Positions 41,056-48,774 of a stretch of 64,000 nt of DNA are shown piece by piece. This DNA comes from JALEFZ01 sp039820545 (GTDB lineage Bacteria > Bacteroidota > Bacteroidia > J057), in contig JBCBPW010000006.1 of NCBI GenBank assembly GCA_039820545.1, forward strand, positions 1 through 64,000, in the 5' to 3' direction. The notes beneath the pieces were generated by a model. That model was not told the origin of the DNA. It did not search any database and saw only the letters and a program-made list of their open reading frames with translations. Each line of letters opens with the position of its first letter. Position 1 is the first letter of the stretch. The position numbers and the translations under genes were made by a program.

Positions 41056-42552
41056 ATGCGCGATAAAATCACACAGCGGACGTTCAATCCCGCAGCGTTG
41101 TCGAAGACCATAGATGAGGCGCAGCAAGGAGCTGCTTATGAGGCGAATACAGAGGGATCAGGGCGGCTAGCCTATATCGAGACCTATGGATGCCAGATGA
41201 ATTTCTCAGATACAGAGATTGTCGCTTCTGTCTTGAAAGAGATGCATTATGGTTTTACAAAGGATATTGAAGCAGCAGATCTTGTGTTCATCAATACGTG
41301 CTCTATACGTGAAAATGCCGAATCGAAAGTTTGGAATCGACTCAAGCAGTTTCGCAAGAAGAAAGAAGAGAAGCCGCATCTGATGGTGGGAGTCCTCGGA
41401 TGTATGGCTGAGCGCATGAAGTCCAAGCTCTTGGAGAAAGAGAAGTTGGTAGATCTTGTCGTAGGTCCAGACGCCTATCGCGAGTTGCCCACCCTCATCC
41501 AGGAAGTAGAGAGCGGACAGAAGGCCGTGAATGTCTTGCTTTCTCGCGAGGAAACCTATGCCAATATCGCGCCAGTGCGCTTAAATACCAATGGTGTATC
41601 TGCCTTCATCACCATCATGAGGGGCTGTGACAACATGTGTACTTTTTGTGTGGTTCCTTTCACGAGAGGAAGAGAGCGTAGTCGTGATCCACTTTCGATC
41701 GTGGCAGAGGCGCAGGAGTTATTTGGCCAAGGGTACCGCGAGGTGACGCTACTAGGGCAAAATGTTGACTCTTATAAATGGTCTCCCGATGACTCTTTTA
41801 AAGGTAAGGCACAGATCGAAAAAGCGGAGCGTGCAGGCGAGGAAGTACCCATCACTAATTTTGCCCAATTACTAGAGATGGTGGCTCAAATACATCCCGA
41901 GCTTCGTGTACGTTTTTCCACTTCCCATCCCAAGGATATCACAGACGATGTCCTTCATACGATGGCAAAATATGAGAACATTTGTAATTACATACATCTT
42001 CCTCTCCAATCAGGATCTAGTCGTGTACTAGAACTGATGAATCGTGGATATACAAAGGAATGGTATAAGCAAAAGGTCGATCGCATTCGTGAGATCATTC
42101 CCAATTGTGCCATATCTTCGGATATCATCACAGGTTTTTGTACAGAGACCGAGGAAGACCATCAAGAGACATTGGAAATTGTGGAGTACTCGCAGTATAC
42201 ACATTCTTATATGTTTGCCTACTCTGAGCGTCCAGGTACGCCTGCAGCTAAGCGCTTTGAGGATGATGTCCCAGAAGCGGATAAGAAGCGTCGCTTACAG
42301 GAAGTCATTGCCATGCAAAATCAGATCTCTCATCACATCAATCAGGGAGATATAGGACAAGTGTACAAGGTACTAATCGAAGGAAATTCCAAGCGTTCGC
42401 CCCATGATTGGTGCGGCAGAAACGACCACAACAAAATGGTTGTGTTTCCCAAAATCGGAGAAGGCTTAAAACCTGGCGATTATGTAGAGGTAAAGATTCG
42501 CGCAGCAAGCTCTGCTACACTCAAAGGAGATATGGTCGTTTTGGCCTCATAA
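41056..42552 (+). CDS. miaB: tRNA-2-methylthio-N6-dimethylallyladenosine synthase MiaB
   Basis: 498 aa. A radical SAM methylthiotransferase that adds the 2-methylthio group to i6A37 of tRNAs. The N-terminal UPF0004 domain carries the auxiliary cluster cysteines C46, C82 and C116. The radical SAM motif C191-x3-C195-x2-C198 is in RGCDNMCTFC. A C-terminal TRAM domain (about 430-498) binds tRNA. The first 35 residues are a Bacteroidota-type extension. It leads an operon with the sigma-54 activator and lptE. Confidence 0.97.
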   Translation: MRDKITQRTFNPAALSKTIDEAQQGAAYEANTEGSGRLAYIETYGCQMNFSDTEIVASVLKEMHYGFTKDIEAADLVFINTCSIRENAESKVWNRLKQFRKKKEEKPHLMVGVLGCMAERMKSKLLEKEKLVDLVVGPDAYRELPTLIQEVESGQKAVNVLLSREETYANIAPVRLNTNGVSAFITIMRGCDNMCTFCVVPFTRGRERSRDPLSIVAEAQELFGQGYREVTLLGQNVDSYKWSPDDSFKGKAQIEKAERAGEEVPITNFAQLLEMVAQIHPELRVRFSTSHPKDITDDVLHTMAKYENICNYIHLPLQSGSSRVLELMNRGYTKEWYKQKVDRIREIIPNCAISSDIITGFCTETEEDHQETLEIVEYSQYTHSYMFAYSERPGTPAAKRFEDDVPEADKKRRLQEVIAMQNQISHHINQGDIGQVYKVLIEGNSKRSPHDWCGRNDHNKMVVFPKIGEGLKPGDYVEVKIRAASSATLKGDMVVLAS

Positions 42553-42619
42553 AATTTTCTAATCAATAAAGACACAGGGTGTCAGGCTGTATGTCCCACC
42601 TGGTTCCTGAAACATATAC

Positions 42620-43864
42620 ATGACCACCCAGCAAGTCAAACAGCGCTATGGCATTATTGGCAACAGTCGTGAAATAAACACGGCTGTTGAGATTGCCACC
42701 CAAGTAGCACCCACAGATGTGACGGTTCTCATAGTCGGAGAAAACGGTGTCGGAAAAGACATATTTCCGCGGATCATCCATGAATTTAGCAAGCGTAGAC
42801 ACAAACGATTTATTGCGGTCAACACAGGCTCTATTCCTGAAGGGACATTGAACTCTGAATTATTTGGGCATGAAAAAGGGTCCTTTACCTCAGCTTATGA
42901 TTCTCGAAAAGGCTATTTTGAAGAGGTAGATGAAGGAACCATTTTCCTCGATGAAGTAGGTGAAATGCCTACCTACACGCAGGTGAGTTTACTTCGACTC
43001 CTCGAAAGTGGTGAATATCTCAGAGTCGGTTCTAGCAAAGTTCAGAAAACGGATGTACGCGTAATTGCGGCCACTAACCGCAACTTGATGGAGATGATTC
43101 GAAGTGCCAAGTTTCGAGAAGATCTTTACTTTCGTTTGAATACCGTCACGATTACTGTCCCTGCCTTGAGGGATAGAGGAGATGATATCGAACTACTGTT
43201 CAACTTCTTTGCGCTGCACTTTGCAGAAAAGTACCACCGCGATCCCATCATCTTAGAGGAAGAAGCCATCCCCCTACTCTATAAGTACCGCTGGCCAGGA
43301 AATATCCGAGAGCTACGCAATCTGGTAGAAAAGTTGACGGTCTTGGTGAAGGGAGAATTTGTGAGTGCCAATGTACTCCAAAGAAATCTTTTGGTTCAGG
43401 ATTCTTACCTCCCTAGTGTGGTTCATCTGCCAGGAAATGTACGAGAGGAGGAGCTTCACGATCTCAATGATACAGATCGTGATATGCTACTGAAGGTGAT
43501 GTTCGACCTTAGAAAAATGGGGAAAGAAGTATCCGACTTGAAGAAGATGTTTGCCTATGTCATGCGAGACGGTGGACGAGGAGCTGCTCCTGACTTCAAC
43601 TTCTCAGACCTGGATGAATCGGATTTTTCTGACGATGGACGTGAAGCGGCAATTCAGCAACCTGAGATTCTGACGACGATACAACCTACACGTGCCATCC
43701 CTCCACTTTTGGAGGAGTCGCTAGATCTGGGCAAAAAGGAAAAGGAGATGATCATCAAAGCGCTGAACAAGCACAGCAACAATCGGAAGAAGGCTGCCCA
43801 GGAACTTGGCATATCAGAGCGAACGCTTTACAGAAAAATAAAGAATTATGACATTGAACGCTGA
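42620..43864 (+). CDS. Sigma-54-interacting AAA+ transcriptional activator
   Basis: 414 aa without a receiver or other N-terminal sensor domain. The central AAA+ domain begins at once: Walker A GENGVGKD (40-47), the sigma-54 contact loop GSFTSA (87-92, a variant of GAFTGA), Walker B FLDEVGE (109-115), and an arginine-finger region near FREDLYFRLN. A C-terminal Fis-type helix-turn-helix (about 375-410, KAAQELGISERTLYRKIKNY) binds DNA. The gene between miaB and lptE is conserved in Bacteroidota; its regulon is unknown. Because the GAFTGA loop is altered, true sigma-54 activation is uncertain. Confidence 0.88.
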   Translation: MTTQQVKQRYGIIGNSREINTAVEIATQVAPTDVTVLIVGENGVGKDIFPRIIHEFSKRRHKRFIAVNTGSIPEGTLNSELFGHEKGSFTSAYDSRKGYFEEVDEGTIFLDEVGEMPTYTQVSLLRLLESGEYLRVGSSKVQKTDVRVIAATNRNLMEMIRSAKFREDLYFRLNTVTITVPALRDRGDDIELLFNFFALHFAEKYHRDPIILEEEAIPLLYKYRWPGNIRELRNLVEKLTVLVKGEFVSANVLQRNLLVQDSYLPSVVHLPGNVREEELHDLNDTDRDMLLKVMFDLRKMGKEVSDLKKMFAYVMRDGGRGAAPDFNFSDLDESDFSDDGREAAIQQPEILTTIQPTRAIPPLLEESLDLGKKEKEMIIKALNKHSNNRKKAAQELGISERTLYRKIKNYDIER

Positions 43865-43892
43865 TCGCTATTGGCGCAATCAATCATAGCCT

Positions 43893-44405
43893 ATGAACCG
43901 TATCCTTCGCATGTTCATTTTTGGAGTTTGTGTAGCTGTACTCAGCAGTTGCAGCGTGTCTTTCAATTTCACGGGCGGTGGGACTGTAGATCCACGATTG
44001 AAGACCCTCTCTATCGACAACTTCTTGAATGAAGCACCCGTTGTCGTTCCCTTTCTCTCGCAGGAGCTCAACCAGCAAATGCAAGATCGCTTTCTTTCCC
44101 AATCCAATCTAACATTGACTTCAGGTTCGGCAGATATCCGCATCAGCGGGATCATCCGCAGGTATGACCTACGCCCTGTAGCTGTCACAGGGAATGAAAC
44201 CGCTTCTCAAAATCGTCTGACCATCGGGGTCATGATCAAATATGACAATGTAGTGGAACCTAACGAAAGCTGGGAGAAAGATTTCTCTCGCTTTGTGGAC
44301 TTTGATGCTTCTGAGGATTTTACGAGCGTGGAGCCTGATCTGATTGAGGAGATCGTCGAGCAGATTACCCAGGATGTATTTACAGAGTCTGTAGGGAATT
44401 GGTAG
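43893..44405 (+). CDS. lptE: LptE family lipopolysaccharide assembly lipoprotein
   Basis: 170 aa. Lipobox LSSC (Cys20) followed by the Bacteroidota LptE pattern SVSFNFTGGGTVDPRLKTLSIDNFLN and the later IRRYDLRPVAVTGNETASQNRLTIGVMIKYDN block. LptE plugs the LptD barrel and helps insert LPS in the outer membrane. It is the third gene of the miaB operon, 28 bases after the activator gene. It ends near a 96-base convergent gap that holds a short direct repeat. Confidence 0.88.
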   Translation: MNRILRMFIFGVCVAVLSSCSVSFNFTGGGTVDPRLKTLSIDNFLNEAPVVVPFLSQELNQQMQDRFLSQSNLTLTSGSADIRISGIIRRYDLRPVAVTGNETASQNRLTIGVMIKYDNVVEPNESWEKDFSRFVDFDASEDFTSVEPDLIEEIVEQITQDVFTESVGNW

Positions 44406-44447
44406 GTACCCACATTGGTGGGAGTATGATGGATGGATGGTTATAAG

Positions 44448-44489
44448 TGACCACGCTTTGGCGGTTGAGGATGACCACGCTTTGGCGGT
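44448..44489. repeat. 18-bp direct repeat after lptE
   Basis: TGACCACGCTTTGGCGGT occurs at 44448-44465 and 44472-44489, separated by 6 bases, in the gap between the convergent lptE and vanX-like genes. No hairpin is formed by the two copies. Confidence 0.7.
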
Positions 44490-44501
44490 GGCCCTACGGA
44501 T

Positions 44502-45299
44502 TCAATCCACAATTTGGAAGCGCGCTTTGACTTCTTTTTTGGGAAAGGCATTGAAATGCCACCACTCGCTGAGTATACCAGAAAATCCAGCCTGGATCAT
44601 TACCCATCGTAGGAGACGCCGATTGTCCACTTGTGCCTGGGTCAACTCACCTGAGTTTAGATATTGGGCTTCGTATCTTGGTTGTGCCAATTTCCCAAAG
44701 AAATCAAAGGCTGTCCCCATATCTACGATACCCGAATCTACATGTACCAATGTGAGATCCACTGCGGCTCCATAATTATGCATGGAGCCTGTCCCTCCAG
44801 GAGCTGCCACATACTTTTGCTGGTTTGTGCCTTTGACGATTTCCCACATTTGGTACTGTACCGAACGAGGTCGGACGCAGTCATGGACAAGAATTCTGAG
44901 GTTGGGATGAGCTTTTTGTAAAAGGTTGGAGGCTTTCGCTAGCATTTCCGCTACGGGTAGTTGTAGATAACAGGCGTCAAAATCACCGTATACATCTGCA
45001 TGTAAGAAGTTGTCCTCTGTGGAATACTTCATATCCTGTTGCACAGAGCTATCTACGGTTCGAATATTAATTAGCCCCTGTTCAATGAGGGTACGTTCCA
45101 GTTCAGTAGTATCGGGGATGCTAGGTCTTGGACTTTCTAGGTTTTTGGTTTTGATAGAGACGTCTACCCCTGGAGAAACGAGAGAATCATACGCTAAGGA
45201 GTCTACTACCACTTGATCCAGTTGATGGAAGGTTGTCTGGTTCCCTGATTCACAGGCAATGAGCGTCAAAAGCGTGATACAGAAACAAAGAGTGCGCAT
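44502..45299 (-). CDS. D-alanyl-D-alanine dipeptidase (VanX/M15D) lipoprotein
   Basis: 265 aa. Lipobox LIAC (Cys16) with the ATG at 45299; the frame reaches 45332, but 45299 gives the lipoprotein signal. A linker (about 20-75) precedes the M15D domain: DCVRPRSVQYQMW with R143, the zinc-binding SMHNYGAAVDL (H174, D181), and EWWHFNA (E245, H248). This is the full VanX-type ligand set. It hydrolyses D-Ala-D-Ala or trims peptidoglycan peptides in the periplasm. No vancomycin-resistance operon is present, so a housekeeping role in peptide recycling is likelier. Confidence 0.92.
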   Translation of the reverse strand: MRTLCFCITLLTLIACESGNQTTFHQLDQVVVDSLAYDSLVSPGVDVSIKTKNLESPRPSIPDTTELERTLIEQGLINIRTVDSSVQQDMKYSTEDNFLHADVYGDFDACYLQLPVAEMLAKASNLLQKAHPNLRILVHDCVRPRSVQYQMWEIVKGTNQQKYVAAPGGTGSMHNYGAAVDLTLVHVDSGIVDMGTAFDFFGKLAQPRYEAQYLNSGELTQAQVDNRRLLRWVMIQAGFSGILSEWWHFNAFPKKEVKARFQIVD

Positions 45300-45392
45300 G
45301 CGGGAATATTTAGAGAAGGATGATTTTAGCATAAACTGACAGTTAGCACAGTCTTTTGCTCACCTAGCCATCTTTTCTCAAATGAAGAATAA

Positions 45393-45428
45393 GAACTATG
45401 CGGGATCACTGTTGATCCTGTATAGTTC
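45393..45428. terminator. Strong stem-loop between the VanX and LexA-like genes
   Basis: A 16-bp stem with two G-T pairs (GAACTATGCGGGATCA pairing with TGATCCTGTATAGTTC) has a CTGT loop, 60 bases beyond the stop of the minus-strand repressor gene. Flanking T tracts are weak, so it is either an imperfect terminator or a stable 3' RNA structure. Confidence 0.55.
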
Positions 45429-45488
45429 TCCTTCTGAGAAAGAAATATCCCCTAAATATATAGGAAGGAAAATAATTCTTACGTGTTA

Positions 45489-46301
45489 TTAGCGATTATT
45501 TTTCATTTTCAAGACCTCCTGCTGAATATCAAGAACGATAGAGGAGAGCTTCTCAAGTGACATATCAGGATCTGGAAAATCATCACTCATATACAGTCTC
45601 GAACGCCAGACCTCTCTTACATCGTCCATACGGACTTCGTAAGGTGCATAGGCTAGGTTATCTGACTTGAGGACCAACATCTCTGTTCCATCAGCAGCCG
45701 TCTTTCTATAGACGCGTTTGTATACGACTCCTTCAGTCTCTGTCACTAGCACATATGTATGTCCTTCCTTGATATCGAGCCAGTTGTCCATATACTCACC
45801 GATAATGGTGGAACCAGACTTTAGGGGAAGCATCGAATCTCCCTTGATCTCAAAGGCACGAAACGTACCTCCTTTCAGCATAGGAAGCTGGAAGCGTGGC
45901 AATTCTTCGATAAATTCAGGATCAGAGTATCCATTCAGATAACCTGCAGATGCTTTCTGATTGACGAGTTCAATATTTTCACGCCCTTCGACATCAGTCG
46001 TTATATTCAACACGCGAAGCTTACGACCTGTGGGATCTACAGCCGTTTTTCCTTCGCTTTGTAATTCTTCCTCTGTGTATTGAGAAATATCTTCTTTGAG
46101 GAGAAGGTCAATCGATACGTTGAAAAACTCTGAAATAGAGATCAATGCATCATTCTTGGGAGCTGCGCGGCATTCCTCATAGGCACCGATAGAGGATCTA
46201 CGAATATTCAATTCGTCTGCCAATTGTTGCTGCGTCAAATTCCTCATCTTACGTAAGTACTTGAGGTTGTGACCTATACATAGAACTTCCTTCTCGCTCA
46301 T
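45489..46301 (-). CDS. XRE-family HTH repressor with S24/LexA-like peptidase domain
   Basis: 270 aa. An N-terminal helix-turn-helix of the Cro/CI type (about 12-66: LRKMRNLTQQQLADELNIRRSSIGAYEECRAAP) is joined to a C-terminal LexA/CI-like autoprotease domain. The catalytic Ser156 lies in KGDSMLPL and Lys195 in VVYKRVY. A candidate cleavage bond, Ala119-Gly120 in QKASAGYL, sits before the catalytic domain, as in LexA and lambda CI. It may therefore be inactivated by RecA-stimulated self-cleavage after DNA damage. No phage genes are nearby. Short ACTAA/TTAGT half-sites cluster in its upstream region. Confidence 0.88.
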   Translation of the reverse strand: MSEKEVLCIGHNLKYLRKMRNLTQQQLADELNIRRSSIGAYEECRAAPKNDALISISEFFNVSIDLLLKEDISQYTEEELQSEGKTAVDPTGRKLRVLNITTDVEGRENIELVNQKASAGYLNGYSDPEFIEELPRFQLPMLKGGTFRAFEIKGDSMLPLKSGSTIIGEYMDNWLDIKEGHTYVLVTETEGVVYKRVYRKTAADGTEMLVLKSDNLAYAPYEVRMDDVREVWRSRLYMSDDFPDPDMSLEKLSSIVLDIQQEVLKMKNNR

Positions 46302-46335
46302 AATAGTGATATTTTCTTTGTCGCTAATTGAGGCC

Positions 46336-46427
46336 TACTAAGTATTTTTATCTATAAAGCACACTAATTGACTTAGTACAATCCTCAAACTGATAGCAAA
46401 TTATAAAATCATTAGTAAAAAAACTAA
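46336..46427. promoter_or_regulatory. Cluster of ACTAA/TTAGT half-sites upstream of the repressor
   Basis: ACTAA or its complement occurs at 46337-46341, 46362-46366, 46372-46376, 46412-46416 and 46423-46427. Pairs form ACTAA-TTGAC-TTAGT (46362-46376) and TTAGT-AAAAAA-ACTAA (46412-46427). An 8-bp inverted repeat, TACTAAGT (46336-46343) / ACTTAGTA (46371-46378), is also present. These are candidate operators for the adjacent repressor. Confidence 0.35.
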
Positions 46428-46662
46428 AATTAATATACATTTTTTCATAATATTTTTTGCATTGCTAAGTTTTCTTCAATCTGTATTTGCAGATTATCCT
46501 CATTCAAAACTAAAGTAAAAGGCAGTAGCGCTTAAATAGAGGTCAGACGAAAGAGGGTTATGTATCATACGTCTTGAACATAAGACTAAAGGCCACTGCT
46601 GTATGACACAAATGAATCAGTGTGAAAGCCTGAAGGAGTGACATCATACCTCAATGAGTGGC

Positions 46663-46702
46663 ATTTTGTAGGCGAGTGGTTGAAACCACTCGCCTACAAA
46701 AT
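46663..46702. repeat. 40-bp perfect palindrome
   Basis: A 19-bp arm (ATTTTGTAGGCGAGTGGTT) is followed by GA and its exact complement. As RNA it would be an 18-bp hairpin with a TGAA loop. CATTTTT follows on the plus strand, so it could act as a terminator, but no plus-strand gene ends nearby. Confidence 0.75.
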
Positions 46703-46995
46703 CATTTTTCACTGGCCTTTTTCCCCTGTTCATCTACCGAAACCACTCCATTAAAACAGGATTAGCGCAAAAGGTACACACAATAGAAACACGTCATTTA
46801 GGGTATATTGCACAAAATATACATTGCCTACAGACGATAAAACCTACAAATAATGGGGCTTTTTCATTTCCCACTTTTCCATACCCACACATTGATATAT
46901 GTAATTTCTTCTGTATATTAATATCTATATCACATTTGAAGCTCAGCTATATGCTGGGCTTTGTCATACAACTACTCGCTAAAAATCATCCTTTG

Positions 46996-48774
46996 ATGAA
47001 ACCGACCGACATCCAAGATCCGGAATACTTCCATAAGGTGGTCGACTGTCAGCATGCCTGTCCAGCCCACACGCCCGTGCCAGAGTATATCCGCCTGATC
47101 GCAGCCGAACGCTATACAGAAGCCTATCTCATCAATTGGGAATCCAATGTATTTCCAGGTATCCTGGGACGTACGTGTGATCGCCCCTGTGAACCTGCTT
47201 GTAGGCGAGGCCGTGTAGAAGATGAGCCTGTAGCCATCTGTCGGCTCAAACGCGTAGCTGCAGACAATAAAGGGGAGGTCACCCAGTTTTTTCCCGCCAT
47301 ACCTGAGCAGAAAAATGGCAAGAAAATCGCCCTGATTGGGGGTGGTCCTGCCTCCCTGACCGTCGCACGTGACCTTGCCCCTCTCGGATATGAGATTCAC
47401 CTCTATGATGAGTGGAACAAGGGCGGAGGGATGATGCGCACGCAGATTCCTGCCTTTCGTTTGCCAGAAGAAGTACTAGATGAGGAGGTCAACTACATAT
47501 TGGATATGGGCATTCACACCCATTTCAATCACTATGTAGACAGCATGAAAGAGGTTTTAGAAAAAGATTATGATGCGGTTTTCGTCGGTACAGGTGCGCC
47601 TAAAGGACGTGATCTCAACATCCCTGGAAGAGAGGCAGCTGCAGCCCACGTACACATTGGAATTGAGTTCTTAGCAAATGTCGCATTTGAGCATACAGAT
47701 AAGATCGGAAAGCGCGTCATCATATTAGGTGGAGGAAATACAGCGATGGACTGCTGCAGGACCTCTCTGCGGATGGGAGGGGAATCGGTACACGTAGTCG
47801 TGAGAAGCCCCTTCAAGGATATGAAAGCCTCCCCTTGGGAGATCGAAGACGCGCAGCGCGAAGGTATCGAGATCCTCAATAACATGCCTCCCAAAGAATT
47901 TGTGGTGGAAGACGGAAAGCTAAAAGGCATTGTATTTGGAAAGGTTCGAGCAGAATACAATGAGCAGGGACGTCGCAAGCTGATTCCTACAGGAGAACCC
48001 GATGTCTTCATTCCTTGCGATGATGTGATCATCGCCATCGGACAAGACAATGCTTTCCCATGGATCGAACGGGATCTGGGCATTGAATTTGGCAAATGGG
48101 ATCTACCTATTTTGGATAAAGTTTCTTTTCAGTCTACCCTACCCAAGGTTTTCTTTGGAGGAGATGCGGCTTTTGGACCCGAAAATGTGATCACAGCTGT
48201 GGCCCAAGGACATCAAGCGGCAATCTCTATAGACTTGTTCCTACAGGGAGAAAGTGTCCACAAACGCCCCGCACCTACGACCAATCTTGTCAGTCAAAAG
48301 ATGGGCATTCACGAGTGGATGTACGACAGCCCCGTAGTGGCCGATGCACGCTACGCCGTTCCCCACGCTCCCGTCCAAAAGACGTTGGGAGACCGACGCA
48401 TGGAAGTCGAACTTGGCTTTGGACAAGGGGAGGGATTCAAAGAAGCTCAGAGATGCCTCAACTGTGACGTGCAGACTATTTTTACGACTTCGCTGTGCAT
48501 AGAATGTGATGCCTGTGTGGATGTCTGTCCTACGAGCTGCATCACATTTACAGAAAATGGAGAGGAGGAAGATCTCCGTACGCGACTGAGTGCACCTGCC
48601 CTGAATCTAACTCAGGACCTCTACGTCTCGGAGGATCTGCCTACCAAACGGGTGATGATCAAAGACGAAGATGTATGCTTGCATTGTGGTCTCTGCGCCG
48701 AACGCTGTCCCACCTCCGCTTGGGATATGAAAAAATTCCTTTACTCCGTAACCAAATCTTGTAAGGTCCTATGA
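46996..48774 (+). CDS. FAD-dependent NAD(P) oxidoreductase / glutamate synthase small-subunit-like with two 4Fe-4S ferredoxin motifs
   Basis: 592 aa from the ATG at 46996; the frame opens earlier (ATG at 46951). N-terminal Fer4_20-type domain with C18, C22, C61, C65 and C69 (CQHACPAH, GRTCDRPCEPAC); FAD-binding GGGPAS (115-120); an NAD(P)-binding GGGNTAMDC site; and a C-terminal pair of 4Fe-4S motifs, CIECDACVDVCP and CLHCGLCAERCP. This is the GltD/NfnB-like architecture that moves electrons between pyridine nucleotide and iron-sulfur carriers. The next gene starts within its stop codon (ATGA), so it is coupled to the 2-oxoacid oxidoreductase subunits. Confidence 0.85.
   Translation: MKPTDIQDPEYFHKVVDCQHACPAHTPVPEYIRLIAAERYTEAYLINWESNVFPGILGRTCDRPCEPACRRGRVEDEPVAICRLKRVAADNKGEVTQFFPAIPEQKNGKKIALIGGGPASLTVARDLAPLGYEIHLYDEWNKGGGMMRTQIPAFRLPEEVLDEEVNYILDMGIHTHFNHYVDSMKEVLEKDYDAVFVGTGAPKGRDLNIPGREAAAAHVHIGIEFLANVAFEHTDKIGKRVIILGGGNTAMDCCRTSLRMGGESVHVVVRSPFKDMKASPWEIEDAQREGIEILNNMPPKEFVVEDGKLKGIVFGKVRAEYNEQGRRKLIPTGEPDVFIPCDDVIIAIGQDNAFPWIERDLGIEFGKWDLPILDKVSFQSTLPKVFFGGDAAFGPENVITAVAQGHQAAISIDLFLQGESVHKRPAPTTNLVSQKMGIHEWMYDSPVVADARYAVPHAPVQKTLGDRRMEVELGFGQGEGFKEAQRCLNCDVQTIFTTSLCIECDACVDVCPTSCITFTENGEEEDLRTRLSAPALNLTQDLYVSEDLPTKRVMIKDEDVCLHCGLCAERCPTSAWDMKKFLYSVTKSCKVL

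Larger units (their letters stand above)
46302..46995. other. Long intergenic region upstream of the LexA-like repressor
   Basis: About 690 AT-rich bases between two divergent genes. It contains repeated ACTAA/TTAGT half-sites (46336-46427), a 40-bp perfect palindrome (46663-46702) and near-matches to promoter elements. No ORF of note, tRNA or known RNA motif was recognised. Confidence 0.5.

Noticed and set aside
46537..46560. Similarity of GAGGTCAGACGAAA near 46545 to GAGGTCAGATGAAA near 54684
   Set aside because: Only about 13 of 14 bases match, in two unrelated gaps; it is too short to call a repeat.
47568..48095. 175-residue minus-strand ORF inside the flavoprotein gene
   Set aside because: Antisense shadow of conserved coding sequence; Ser/Pro/Thr-rich composition.
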